Positions 1-8,245 of a stretch of 64,000 nucleotides of DNA are shown here, piece by piece. Source of the DNA: Halobacteria archaeon AArc-dxtr1. Lineage in GTDB: Archaea > Halobacteriota > Halobacteria > Halobacteriales > Natrialbaceae. The DNA lies in contig JAOPJY010000001.1 of the NCBI GenBank assembly GCA_025517425.1, positions 1,288,217-1,352,216 of the forward strand, written 5' to 3'. The translations under genes were made by a program, and so were the position numbers. Below the pieces are notes generated by a model, which worked only from the letters and a program-made list of their open reading frames with translations, made no database searches and was not told where the DNA came from. Positions within the stretch are counted from its first letter, which is position 1. Each line of letters begins with the position of its first letter.

Positions 1-181
1 GCGTGTACTCGACAAGATCGAATCAATCAGCCGAGGCGGGGGCGTCGATGTTCACGAACTAGCGTCCGACTTCAGCGCTGGGAGTCACGCAGGATCAGCG
101 GGCCAATCGCGAGGGTCCGCTTCGCAGCCGTCGCGATCCGCAGGATGTACGAGGTCAGCAGGAAGAACGGAACGAGCGTGA
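1..181 (+). other. Possible truncated 3' end of a plus-strand gene at the window edge
   Basis: The frame beginning at base 2 is open from the window edge to a TGA at 179-181. The first 25 or so codons (RVLDKIESISRGG, then VDVHELASDF) look like a real protein tail. The rest lies antisense to the 3' end of the next gene and looks like shadow sequence. It may be the C-terminus of a gene entering from the left. No family is recognised. Sequence to the left of the window would settle it. Confidence 0.2.
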
Positions 182-1106
182 TCGTGAAGGTGATCGCGAC
201 GACCCAGAGCAGCGTCTCGATTCCAAGAACCGTCCCGGTGAACGTCGTCGCATCGACGAACGTCATCATCATCCCCGCGACCAGCAGTGCCGGAACCGCG
301 GCGTAGAGGATGTACCGCGAGAGGTTGATCAGCTCCCACTGGAAGTACAGTGTCTTGATGTGCTCACGAGCTGGTCCGAACATCGCGAAGGAGGTTCGGA
401 GTTCCTCGAGGGCGGCGCGTTGTTCCTCGTCGATGTCGTCCTCGTAGTCGGCCAGCAGCCGCTCGATCTGGAAAATCTTCCAGGAGTAGTTATAGTCCAT
501 CGAGGCGTGGACGACGTCGAACGTACCGAACTTCGCACCCTCGAGCTTCTCGCGGACGGTCTCGGCGTTGCCAGTGGTGCTGTCGACGAACTCGTCGACC
601 TCGTCTCTGAGATCGTCGTTGTCCGCCGACGCCATGGTCTCGTCGAGGGTCTCGGCACGTTGCTGTGTCGCATCGATAATCTCACGGAGGAACGCTGACG
701 GGTCCGCCGGCGCCGGCTTGTCGGTAAGTTCCTTGATGTAATCCCGGAAGTCGAGCGTCTCGCTCATTCGCGTTCGTTGCTCACCGAGCGGGCCATTTTC
801 CTGTGAGATGATCAGCTGACTGATTGTGACGACGAGGGTGACACCGGTGATCAGCGCGCCGACCATCTGTGTGTACAACGACTCGATGATGCCCCGAGTC
901 TCGAGCAGGTCTGAGAGCGTTGGTTCGAGGAGGCTCCCCAGCATGAATAGTCCAAAAAACGACCCCGCAAGCACGCCGGTTACGATCTGGCGGTTCGCCC
1001 CGATAAGCAGCCAGAGCTTTAACCGACTCTCGTCGGCCCGCTCGCGCATCGTGTCCCTGGTGCTGACTTTCTCATCATCTTCGCTTTCACTCATTGGTAT
1101 TACCAT
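72..1106 (-). CDS. Four-helix membrane protein of unknown function
   Basis: The 344-residue product has two hydrophobic segments near the N-terminus (about residues 38-60 and 80-100), a long acidic soluble region of about 140 residues, and two more hydrophobic segments near the C-terminus (about 265-285 and 295-325). This suggests a membrane-anchored cytoplasmic domain. No catalytic motif is visible. The start overlaps the end of the upstream DUF4177 gene. ATG codons at 1106 and 1094 are both possible, giving overlaps of 20 or 8 bases. The overlap suggests co-translation with that gene. Function is unknown. Confidence 0.8.
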   Translation of the reverse strand: MVIPMSESEDDEKVSTRDTMRERADESRLKLWLLIGANRQIVTGVLAGSFFGLFMLGSLLEPTLSDLLETRGIIESLYTQMVGALITGVTLVVTISQLIISQENGPLGEQRTRMSETLDFRDYIKELTDKPAPADPSAFLREIIDATQQRAETLDETMASADNDDLRDEVDEFVDSTTGNAETVREKLEGAKFGTFDVVHASMDYNYSWKIFQIERLLADYEDDIDEEQRAALEELRTSFAMFGPAREHIKTLYFQWELINLSRYILYAAVPALLVAGMMMTFVDATTFTGTVLGIETLLWVVAITFTITLVPFFLLTSYILRIATAAKRTLAIGPLILRDSQR

Positions 1107-1293
1107 CCGCCGGTCGCTTGAACACGAGGTACTTGGTACCGCCTCCGGTGTACTCGATCGTACTGACGAGCTCCCACCCCTCCCGCCCGTACTCGTTAAG
1201 GAGTTCCTCAGGATCGCTCGCTTCCTCCATTGTCGCCTCGCGAGGTGGCCGGACCGTCTCGTACTCCCAGACGCTCCTCCGGCTTGTCGTCAT
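1087..1293 (-). CDS. DUF4177-type small protein
   Basis: This 68-residue protein has the WEYET start, a central LLNEYGREGWELVST and a closing YLVFKRP, the pattern of the DUF4177 family. These are small single-domain proteins of unknown biochemical role. The gene overlaps the downstream membrane-protein gene, so the two are probably one transcription unit. The family call rests on the GREGWELV motif and the length. Confidence 0.75.
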   Translation of the reverse strand: MTTSRRSVWEYETVRPPREATMEEASDPEELLNEYGREGWELVSTIEYTGGGTKYLVFKRPADGNTNE

Positions 1294-1438
1294 ACTCGTG
1301 TATCCACAACTCCCAGAAAAAGGGTTGGCGTTGCCACTCTGGATCTGCGATTCGAGAATCTATCGGCCGGTGCGGAACACGGGACCGAACCGCAAAAGAG
1401 CGATTCTCCGCTGTCACCTATGCGAGATCGAAAACCGC

Positions 1439-2515
1439 TCAGTCGTCGGCAGGCGTCGGCACGTCGCGCTCAACGTCGATTTCGCCGGCGTCGAGCTTGG
1501 CCTCGACGTTACGGGCGGCCTCGACCATGTTGGCCATCTTGCCGTAGGCGACTTCGCGCGGAAGGAGCTTCACGCCACAGTCCGGCGAGACGACGAGCTG
1601 TTCCGGCGGGACGACCTCTAAGCCCTTCAGGATGTTCTGCTCGATCTGCTCGACGGACTCGACCTCGGCGACGTGGACGTCCGTGACGCCCAGCGCGAGG
1701 TCGGCGGTGAAGTCGGGATCCTTGAAGACATCGAGCTGGTCGTAGTCGCCGTTGGCGAGTTCGAGGTCGAACTCGTCGACGGGGTAGTCGAGAATCTCGG
1801 GGTAGATCCGGGAGTAGTCGCCGTAACAGACGTGGAGGCCGATGCGGACCTCCTCGGGGATGTCGGCGACGATGTGCTCTAAGGCTTCGCCGACGATCGC
1901 GTGGTCGTCGGGCGTCGTCGCGAGCGCTGGCTCGTCGATCTGGATGTAGCGTGCGCCGGCGTCAACGAGTTTCTCGATCTCCTCGTTGACGAGGTCCGCA
2001 AGCGCCAGGGTGAGCTCGTCGTCGTCCTCGTAGGCCTCGTTAAACGACCAGTTCGCGAGCGTGTAGGGACCCGTGATCGGGACCTTGACGGGGCGGTTGG
2101 TCGCGCTCGCGGTGAACTCGTACTCGTCGACAAGCCAGGAGTCGGTGTACTCGACCTCGCTCACGACGGAGGGTTTGTCGAAGTAGTTGTGCCCCCAGAC
2201 TTTGACCGGGCCGTTGAACTCGTAGCCCTCGATCCGGTGGGCGAAGAACTCGACCATCTCGTTTCGGCGCATCTCGCCGTCGACGACGGCGTCCAAGCCG
2301 GCGCGCTCGTGTTCGGCCGTGATAAGGCGGGCGGCGTCGTCTTTGGCCTCCTGGTAGTCGTCCTCGTCGAAGCTGTGGTCGGGGTCCTGGTAGAGCTCCT
2401 TCGCGCGGTTGAGCCACTTGGGCTTCGGGTAGGAGCCGACGACGGTCGTCAGCAGGAAGTGGTCGGTTTCGTGATTCTCGGGTCGGAACTGGTCTTTGTT
2501 TTCGTTTGCGCTCAT
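1439..2515 (-). CDS. metE: MetE-like cobalamin-independent methionine synthase, catalytic zinc subunit
   Basis: The 358-residue protein matches the C-terminal catalytic half of MetE, which moves a methyl group to the zinc-bound thiolate of homocysteine. It has the VVGSYPKP start, VVDGEMRR, the TGPYTLANWS loop and IQIDEPAL. The zinc ligands are visible as His228-x-Cys230 (GLHVCYGD), Glu252 (LELANGD) and Cys313 (SPDCGVK). Bacterial MetE is about 750 residues with a degenerate N-terminal half; here that half is missing and a partner gene lies immediately upstream, overlapping by 4 bases (ATGA). The methyl donor cannot be read from sequence. Confidence 0.9.
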   Translation of the reverse strand: MSANENKDQFRPENHETDHFLLTTVVGSYPKPKWLNRAKELYQDPDHSFDEDDYQEAKDDAARLITAEHERAGLDAVVDGEMRRNEMVEFFAHRIEGYEFNGPVKVWGHNYFDKPSVVSEVEYTDSWLVDEYEFTASATNRPVKVPITGPYTLANWSFNEAYEDDDELTLALADLVNEEIEKLVDAGARYIQIDEPALATTPDDHAIVGEALEHIVADIPEEVRIGLHVCYGDYSRIYPEILDYPVDEFDLELANGDYDQLDVFKDPDFTADLALGVTDVHVAEVESVEQIEQNILKGLEVVPPEQLVVSPDCGVKLLPREVAYGKMANMVEAARNVEAKLDAGEIDVERDVPTPADD

Positions 2516-3522
2516 GCGGTGGTCACCTCGGCGTTCGCGAGCTCGGCCGCCTCGGCGAGGGCGGCGAGTTTCTCCTCGAACTTGGCGTATGGCAGGTAGA
2601 AGGTCTCGGTGTTAGTCGTCAGGTAGACCGTCTCGAACTCGGAGACGGGGGCCTTCTCTGCGACCCACTCGACGCGGTCGTGGATCGCCCCGGGATCCTC
2701 GACGAGCGTGTTCTGGCCGTCGGCCAGTCCGAGCGAGACGTCGTCGGTCGTGCCGTACTCCTGAATGTTGTAGACGTTGTCGTCCTGATTCGCGACGAAG
2801 TCGAAGCCGACCGCGTCGATATCGGCGTCGAGGAGGTGGGCGTACACTTTCTCCTCTACGGCGCCCCAGTAGGGCTGGACGACGACGTCGGCGTCCGTCG
2901 CCTGTGCAACCTGGTCGATCGCCTCGCTTGCGCGCTCGTCGAGTCCATCCTCGGGTGCGGACTCGACGAGCGAGGGCTCGAGTAAGAACAGCGTCTCGAC
3001 GGCGGGGAAGGCCTCGACCTCGTCCGCGAGGAAGTCGGCGATCGCGGCGAGAAAGTCGGCCTCGTCGCCGTAGTGCTCATCGGTCGCGAGGTCGGCCAGC
3101 GAGTACGGGCCGGGGAGGACGGCCTGAAGCGCGTCGTCGTCGACGAGTTCGCCCGCAGCCTCGAGTTCGGAGGCGACGTCGCCCGAGAAGTCGAGATCGC
3201 CGGAGACGACCGGCTCTCGGTAGAAGTTGTTGTTGTCGTAGTAGCGGACGATGCCACGAGTTTCGACGGCGTCGTGGACGGCCAGCGGGTGGGCGAGCAT
3301 GTCGTCCCAGCGCAGCTGTCCCTCGGCGATGCGGTCGAGTCCCGCGTCCTGCTGGACGCCGATCACTTCGCTGCGAGCCTCCTCGTAGGCGGCGGTGATC
3401 TCGTCGCCCTCATCGCCGCTGACGAGGTCGTGTTTCTGGTGGCCCTTCAGATCCGAGAGGTCGTCTTTCGCCCAGTCCGGGAGCGGAAAGAGTCCCGGCG
3501 TGGTCGAGACGTATTCGGTCAT
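2512..3522 (-). CDS. MetE-like partner protein lacking the zinc ligands
   Basis: This 336-residue protein is a paralogue of the downstream MetE-like protein, with the same overall pattern: a PGLFPLPDW start, AEGQLRWDDM in place of VDGEMRR, and LPGPYSLADL in place of the TGPYTLANW loop. The zinc positions are changed: QPYW replaces the HxC motif and TTNTETFYLP replaces the SPDCG segment, so it should not bind the catalytic zinc. It may supply substrate binding, as the degenerate N-terminal half of bacterial MetE does. The longer open frame to 3702 is rejected because a TATA box lies about 30 bases before this ATG. Confidence 0.85.
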   Translation of the reverse strand: MTEYVSTTPGLFPLPDWAKDDLSDLKGHQKHDLVSGDEGDEITAAYEEARSEVIGVQQDAGLDRIAEGQLRWDDMLAHPLAVHDAVETRGIVRYYDNNNFYREPVVSGDLDFSGDVASELEAAGELVDDDALQAVLPGPYSLADLATDEHYGDEADFLAAIADFLADEVEAFPAVETLFLLEPSLVESAPEDGLDERASEAIDQVAQATDADVVVQPYWGAVEEKVYAHLLDADIDAVGFDFVANQDDNVYNIQEYGTTDDVSLGLADGQNTLVEDPGAIHDRVEWVAEKAPVSEFETVYLTTNTETFYLPYAKFEEKLAALAEAAELANAEVTTA

Positions 3523-3550
3523 CGTAGTGGCGGCTAGGCTATGCCGACGC

Positions 3551-3560
3551 TTAATATTTT
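3551..3560 (-). promoter_or_regulatory. TATA box of the metE-like pair
   Basis: On the minus strand the bases read AAAATATTAA, about 29-38 bases before the ATG at 3522. This predicts a very short leader and supports that start. The box sits in the 70-base gap after the hemK2-like gene. Confidence 0.6.
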
Positions 3561-3592
3561 CCATCATGATATGCACTACGGTAATCCGGCAC

Positions 3593-4201
3593 TCACCGCC
3601 GCAGCTCGATGACCGAAAGCGTCTCGAAGGGAAACGACTCGTCGGCGACCGCAACCGCGCTGAACCCCTCTTCGCCGGCCCGTTCCACGACGGGCTCAAC
3701 ACCCGTGAGGCTGCTCACCAACAGGAGGACGACGCCGTCGGGAGCGAGGACGCACCCGACGGTTTCGAGGAAGGGATCGATGACGGCCCGGCCATCTTCG
3801 CCGCCCGACAGCGCCCGCTCCATCCAGTCGTCCCACTCGTGGTCGGGATCGGTCGGCAGGTACGGCGGGTTGAACAACACGGCGTCGAACGCGCCGTCGA
3901 CAAATGGGGTAAGGAGGTCCGCTCGCACGGGTTCGACGCCGTCGCGCTCGCCCGCGGTGCGGACCGCGTGCGGATTCAGATCCGAGGCGACGACGCGCGC
4001 ACTCGTCTCTTCGGCGACCCGTTCAGCGACGAACCCGGACCCGGTTCCGACCTCCAGGACGAGCCCGCCGTCGAGTCGGTCGCAGGCGGCCTCGGCTAAC
4101 AGCGCCGAATCCTCGGCGGGCTGGTAGACGTCGGTCTCGAGCCCTCTACGTTCGGCGAGTGAGGCGTTCGTCTCGGTCCCGTCGGAGTCGCGCTCGTCCA
4201 T
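3593..4201 (-). CDS. HemK2-type class I methyltransferase (probable release-factor glutamine methylase)
   Basis: This 202-residue Rossmann methyltransferase has the VYQPAEDS motif near residue 25, the SAM-binding EVGTGSG at 50-56, ASDLNPHAV at 72-80 and the NPPY tetrapeptide at 111-114. That set is typical of the HemK2/Mtq2 group, which methylates the GGQ glutamine of class I release factors. NPPY also fits other amide or base methylases, so the substrate is inferred. The start directly follows the mscS stop with no gap. It is the last gene of the ribosome-linked cluster starting with rpl21e. Confidence 0.85.
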   Translation of the reverse strand: MDERDSDGTETNASLAERRGLETDVYQPAEDSALLAEAACDRLDGGLVLEVGTGSGFVAERVAEETSARVVASDLNPHAVRTAGERDGVEPVRADLLTPFVDGAFDAVLFNPPYLPTDPDHEWDDWMERALSGGEDGRAVIDPFLETVGCVLAPDGVVLLLVSSLTGVEPVVERAGEEGFSAVAVADESFPFETLSVIELRR

Positions 4202-5413
4202 CTACCTGTCCTCCGGAGTGGGTGCCTGTCCCGCTCGTGAGTCGGGGTCGTTCGAATCCATCGATACTTCGGTCGGTCGGCCCCGACCGTCCGCCCCGCC
4301 ATCGTCGGACTCCGGTCTGGCGCCTCCCTCCGAGATCCGGAAGCCGCCGGCTTCGGCCCGACCAGAGAGTTCGCGCTGGGGGTACGGGATTTTGATCCCC
4401 TCACCCTGGAACGTCTCCTTGATGGCGCCGACGGCAGCGGTCCTGGCTGCGGCCCGGCGCTGGGCAGTCGGCTCGTCGATCCAGAAGCGCGCGCTGAGCA
4501 GGACCGCCGAGTCGCCAAAGCCCTTCGTGACGACGGCGGGCTCGGGTGCCGACTCCGCCAGTTCGAGGTCGTTCATCGTCTCTACGAGGAGGGTAGTCGC
4601 GCGGTCGACGTCGCTACCGTAGTCGACGCCGACGTCGACTTCGATCCGCAGCCGACCGAGCCGGGAGCGGTTCGTCACCATACTGGAGGCGATGAGGTCG
4701 TTGGGAACCATGATGTACTCGCCGTCGAACGACCGTACGCGCGTGTTGAAAATCGAGATGTCGGTGACGATCCCCTCGCGCTCCTCGACGGCGATCCAGT
4801 CGCCGATTTCGAACGGGCGCGAGAACATGAGGACGAAGCCAGCGATCATCGAGCCAATCGTCTGGCGGGCTGCCATCCCGAGGGCGGCACCGAGCAGGCC
4901 GGCTCCGACCAGCAGCCCACTCAAATCGTCGACCCAGACGCCGAGAACGGCAACGAACGCGATCGACCAGATCGTCACCTGGGCGAGCCGGCGGGTGACC
5001 TCTCGCTGGTGGTCGGTGACCGCGTTCGCCGAGTTGAGGACCTCGTTGATCACGCGGCGGGCGACCCGCGAGGCGATGATCGTGCTGACGAACAAGATAA
5101 TGGAGAGGACGATTCGCGCGACGTCGCCGCCACCGAGGTCGATCTCGGCGTAGAGTTCCTGGAGTTCGGCGGTCTGGCCCCAGACGCCGACGACGACTGC
5201 AGCGGTGACCACGCCGGTTGTGACGAGCAGCGAAAAGACGATTATGTCGGCATACAGTGGCCGAAGCCGCCCTTCGAGCCAGTCGCGCAGCCGCCGGTAA
5301 AAGAGGAGGGCGTAGACCAGCAGCCCGACGGCGACGACTGTCACCGCGAGTCGCTGGTTGGTCGTGGGGAACTGGTCACCCAACCAGTCAAACCCCGTGA
5401 GGACCTCGAGCAT
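4202..5413 (-). CDS. mscS: MscS-family mechanosensitive ion channel
   Basis: The 403-residue protein has four hydrophobic segments: about residues 23-40, 58-82, 100-120 and a Gly/Ala-rich pore helix around 165-190 (LLVGAGLLGAALGMAARQTI). A beta domain follows, with the family motif MFSRPFEIGDWI and then VRSFDGEYIMVPND. MscS channels open under membrane tension during osmotic downshock. The C-terminal 60 residues are hydrophilic and variable. The gene abuts the hemK2-like gene, so it belongs to the translation cluster although its own role is osmotic. Confidence 0.9.
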   Translation of the reverse strand: MLEVLTGFDWLGDQFPTTNQRLAVTVVAVGLLVYALLFYRRLRDWLEGRLRPLYADIIVFSLLVTTGVVTAAVVVGVWGQTAELQELYAEIDLGGGDVARIVLSIILFVSTIIASRVARRVINEVLNSANAVTDHQREVTRRLAQVTIWSIAFVAVLGVWVDDLSGLLVGAGLLGAALGMAARQTIGSMIAGFVLMFSRPFEIGDWIAVEEREGIVTDISIFNTRVRSFDGEYIMVPNDLIASSMVTNRSRLGRLRIEVDVGVDYGSDVDRATTLLVETMNDLELAESAPEPAVVTKGFGDSAVLLSARFWIDEPTAQRRAAARTAAVGAIKETFQGEGIKIPYPQRELSGRAEAGGFRISEGGARPESDDGGADGRGRPTEVSMDSNDPDSRAGQAPTPEDR

Positions 5414-5529
5414 CGTCCCGCGACTCCTCGCGCCAGCTACGAGTATCCGTCGGTCGGGCAGTTTGCCAACAGGGTGACCGGTTTCTGCCGTCTGGTGACG
5501 TCTCGCCTACGACGAACTCCCGGCCCGCC

Positions 5530-6465
5530 TCACCGCCCGACGTCGGCCGCGATATCGGCCATCCGGGCGAACTCCGCGGGTGTGACGGCACCTGCGCGCT
5601 TGCGCAGCAGGTCCTCGTCGACGGCCTCGACGACCGCCTCGGGCTCTGCCAACTCCGAGATGTGAGCGGTGTTCCGGATCGCGTTGCGGATCGTCTTCCG
5701 ACGCTGGGTAAAGAGCGCCTTCACGAACCGGAGGAAAAACGCCTCGTCGCCGACCGCGTACTCGGGCTCTCGCGGGTAGGTCCGGACGACGGCGCTCTCG
5801 ACGGCCGGCGGGGGCGAAAAGGCCTCCTTCGGGATCGTCTCGACGATCTCGACATCGGCGTAGTGCTGGGTCGAGACCGAGAGCCGACCGTACTCACTGG
5901 TTCCGGGCTCGGCGACCATTCGCTCGGCGAACTCCTGCTGGAACATCAACACGAGCGGGCGTTTTTTTGGCAGGAGCCGGAACGTGATCTCGCTCGAGAC
6001 GCCGTAGGGGAGGTTCGAAACCGACGCCGAGAAGTCGGGCAGGTCAATTTCGAGGGCGTCACCCTCGAGTACGGTCAGGCGCTCGGCGTCGATCTCGTCG
6101 GCGAACTCGCGGCGCAAGAATGCGCCGAGTTCGGGGTCGCGCTCGACGACAGTCACCCGATCGCCGACCGCGAGCAGGCGGTCGGTGAGCGCGCCGGTAC
6201 CGCCGCCGATCTCGAGCAGGTGGGACGTGTCGGTTCCCGTAGGCGATTCCGAGGGTGGAGCGTCGTCGGCTGAGTCGGCGGCGCCGACTGGATCAGCAGC
6301 AGTAGCGGGATCGGCGGCGTCGGTCGCATCAGTGTACGACGCGTCGACGCCGTCGAGATAGGTCGGCAGCCGGTCGAGCACTCGGTCGTCGATCAGAAAG
6401 TGCTGGTCGCGGTCGGGGTTGCCGCGAACGCCGGCCCTGGCGAGGAGGCCGTCTGGATCTCTCAT
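5530..6465 (-). CDS. ksgA: 16S rRNA dimethyladenosine transferase KsgA/RsmA
   Basis: KsgA dimethylates two adjacent adenosines in the 3' hairpin of 16S rRNA during small-subunit maturation. Visible signs are QHFLIDDRVLDR at 21-32, the SAM loop LEIGGGTGALTDRL near 84-97, VVERD at 106-110, the catalytic NLPY at 151-154 and a C-terminal helical region with QRRKTIRNAI. ATG at 6465 is chosen because family members begin just before DPDGLLARAGVRG; the longer frame to 6528 adds an atypical 21-residue leader. An acidic, Ala-rich insertion (about residues 44-80) separates the N-terminus from the SAM fold. Confidence 0.93.
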   Translation of the reverse strand: MRDPDGLLARAGVRGNPDRDQHFLIDDRVLDRLPTYLDGVDASYTDATDAADPATAADPVGAADSADDAPPSESPTGTDTSHLLEIGGGTGALTDRLLAVGDRVTVVERDPELGAFLRREFADEIDAERLTVLEGDALEIDLPDFSASVSNLPYGVSSEITFRLLPKKRPLVLMFQQEFAERMVAEPGTSEYGRLSVSTQHYADVEIVETIPKEAFSPPPAVESAVVRTYPREPEYAVGDEAFFLRFVKALFTQRRKTIRNAIRNTAHISELAEPEAVVEAVDEDLLRKRAGAVTPAEFARMADIAADVGR

Positions 6466-6558
6466 TTTCCGTCGATAGGCGAGGGGGTGGTGTAAACGCA
6501 CCGTCTCGCCGACGGTCGGGACTGGCACCGAGAGTCGAAATCGCTGCCCGAAACGCCC

Positions 6559-7143
6559 TCACTCCGGCGACTGGCCGACGAACGCCTTGTACTTTAAGTC
6601 CTCGTCGCGAAGCTCCTCTAAGATACGCTCGGCGAGGATTTCGTCGGGGTCGTGCAGTCCCGAAACGCGCTCTTCTAACTCCTCGAAGCTCTCGAAGGGC
6701 TTTCGCTTTCGCTCCTCTAAGATGCCGTTACGGAGCTTCTTCCCGATCCCTGGCAAGAGATTCAGCTGGTGAAGCCGGAGCGTGATCGGCTGGGCGTCGT
6801 TGTAGAAGTCGACGAACCGCGACTCGGCTTCCTCGACGACGTCGGCGACGACGTACTCGAGCTCTGACTGGGCCCCCGAGGAGAGATCGGCGTACTCGGT
6901 GGGACGGGCGTCGGTGACGACCGTCCGCTCCTCGCGGGGCTCGATAACGACGCGGCTACCGACGGTCAGTCGTTCCTCCTCGTCGAAGGCGACCTGGTAG
7001 AGTTCGAAGTCGTCGACGGCGACCGCGTAGCCCGCGGGCGATGTGGCGTACTGCTGACGCCCGGCGCCGGAGAGACCGTGTGCAAGGTAGTCCAACACGA
7101 CTGCGTCTCGAACGTCCGCGTCGTCGCTGTCGTCTTCGCTCAT
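6559..7143 (-). CDS. DUF655 protein, predicted nucleic-acid binding
   Basis: The 194-residue product matches archaeal DUF655: an N-terminal OB-like region (AVVLDYLAHG, GSRVVIEPRE) and a C-terminal helix-hairpin-helix (LHQLNLLPGIGKKLRNGILEE, described here by its start and end), which usually contacts nucleic acid. It sits between rpoF and ksgA, a conserved arrangement in archaea that suggests a role in RNA metabolism. No enzymatic motif is visible. ATG at 7143 is preferred because a TATA box lies about 25-33 bases upstream; the longer frame to 7203 would start before that box. Confidence 0.85.
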   Translation of the reverse strand: MSEDDSDDADVRDAVVLDYLAHGLSGAGRQQYATSPAGYAVAVDDFELYQVAFDEEERLTVGSRVVIEPREERTVVTDARPTEYADLSSGAQSELEYVVADVVEEAESRFVDFYNDAQPITLRLHQLNLLPGIGKKLRNGILEERKRKPFESFEELEERVSGLHDPDEILAERILEELRDEDLKYKAFVGQSPE

Positions 7144-7167
7144 TGCGTCCGGATACGGCGACGGCGT

Positions 7168-7176
7168 ACTTAAAGA
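7168..7176 (-). promoter_or_regulatory. TATA box for the DUF655-ksgA-mscS-hemK2 part of the cluster
   Basis: The minus strand reads TCTTTAAGT in the 119-base gap between rpoF and the DUF655 gene. The distance of about 25-33 bases to ATG 7143 predicts a leaderless or near-leaderless transcript separate from the rpl21e-rpoF unit. Confidence 0.55.
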
Positions 7177-7262
7177 ATCGGCTCCATGGCCGACGAGGTG
7201 CACTCACACATGGTGTCGCAGCTCCGAACAGGGTGCCGAAGTCTCGAGATCGTGGACTCGGC

Positions 7263-7619
7263 TCAGACGTACTTCGCGACGACGTTCAGAATCTCGTCGA
7301 GTTCGTCGCCCGAAAGGGAGTAGCGCTGCTGGGCGAAGACCGCGCGGAGCTCGTCGCGGTTTCGCGGCAGGAGGTTCGCGATCTTGTAGGCGGTCGGCTC
7401 GTCGATCTTCTCAAGATCCTGCAGTTCGCCGACCAGTTCCTGGGCTTCCGCGGGCTCGAGAAGCGCAAACCGGTTGACGTGCTCGATCGCACGGGCCAGC
7501 TCGTACTGGAGCTCGCGCTCGTCGTCTAGGGCGCGCTCGGTCTCGATGTCGGCGAGCAGCTCCTTTGCCTCCGGCACCGTCAGGAACTCCTCGTCGACGA
7601 TCTCCTTGAAGATCGTCAT
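7263..7619 (-). CDS. rpoF: DNA-directed RNA polymerase subunit F (Rpb4 homologue)
   Basis: This 118-residue protein is archaeal RpoF/Rpb4, which pairs with RpoE to form the stalk of RNA polymerase. Recognisable parts are the FLTVPEAKELL start, a helical centre and the HRDC-like end ANLLPRNRDELRAVFAQQR with DELDEILNVVAKYV. One base separates it from the rpl21e stop codon, so it is co-transcribed with that ribosomal gene. Confidence 0.95.
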   Translation of the reverse strand: MTIFKEIVDEEFLTVPEAKELLADIETERALDDERELQYELARAIEHVNRFALLEPAEAQELVGELQDLEKIDEPTAYKIANLLPRNRDELRAVFAQQRYSLSGDELDEILNVVAKYV

Positions 7620-7620
7620 C

Positions 7621-7929
7621 CTACACTCGGGTCTGCTCTTGGTCCTGTGCGCGCAAGTGCGCTGCAGTGACGATCAGCGTCTTCTCGGTGCCGCCGTCGA
7701 CGATCTTGACTTTGAACGCGTCGCCCTGCTTGCCGACGACTTCGCCGGTGCGACCATCGAAGCGCGGGTGGTACCGTCCGTCGGCGACACTTGGGTCGAT
7801 CTTCAGGTGGACCTTCTGGCCCTCGTCGTACTGCTGGATCGCGCGCTGTGGCGGCGAGGTGCCCCGCTCACGGGGGTTGTTGGCGAGCTTTCGGCGAGTC
7901 CCTTGGCGTGGTCCATTAGACTTCGGCAT
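7621..7929 (-). CDS. rpl21e: 50S ribosomal protein L21e
   Basis: The 102-residue protein carries the L21e signature: [15 protein letters not shown] at the start, then a KOW-like core ([16 protein letters not shown]) and [11 protein letters not shown]21e is a large-subunit protein of archaea and eukaryotes absent from bacteria. It is the first gene of the leftward translation cluster. A strong TATA box precedes it and rpoF follows after one base. Confidence 0.96.
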   Translation of the reverse strand: MPKSNGPRQGTRRKLANNPRERGTSPPQRAIQQYDEGQKVHLKIDPSVADGRYHPRFDGRTGEVVGKQGDAFKVKIVDGGTEKTLIVTAAHLRAQDQEQTRV

Positions 7930-7958
7930 AGTCGTACGACCCTGTTAGCCGGAGACGG

Positions 7959-7966
7959 TTATAAAA
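7959..7966 (-). promoter_or_regulatory. TATA box of rpl21e
   Basis: The minus strand reads TTTTATAA, centred about 33 bases before ATG 7929, so the leader should be only a few bases long. It is among the clearest promoters in the window. Confidence 0.65.
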
Positions 7967-8245
7967 CACACGTCTTGGCGCTCCCGGGCATGCCGTCTCT
8001 GAATACCTGAAGGCAACTGTGACTGGATAATACGAACAGCTGTGAGTCGTCGGGCGGTTCCAGTCATGTCTGAGGACGAGCCTCGGTCGACACAGGGGAG
8101 CGCTTCGGGTCACAACTCCGGAGACAAGCGATTCGCGCACGGGTACCTAACGAAAAGGAAGTACGGGTGACGGGAAGTGTGAACCACCGCCCAGAAAGCT
8201 GTTAATTCCCAGAAGTATTATTGCAGCGGTGAGTAAACCCACACT
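7967..8245. other. Divergent intergenic region
   Basis: This gene-free stretch between divergent rpl21e and the propeller lipoprotein gene holds the rpl21e promoter at its left end. Near the right end an AT-rich motif, AGTATTATT at about 8214-8222, lies 24-32 bases before ATG 8246 and is the likely TATA box of that gene. Short open frames here (around 7916-8140 and 8147-8377, minus strand) lack protein-like composition. No RNA gene was recognised. Confidence 0.5.

Noticed and set aside
3522-3702. Longer N-terminus for the zinc-less MetE-like protein
   Set aside because: The extension overlaps the neighbouring gene, lacks family residues, and lies before the TATA box.
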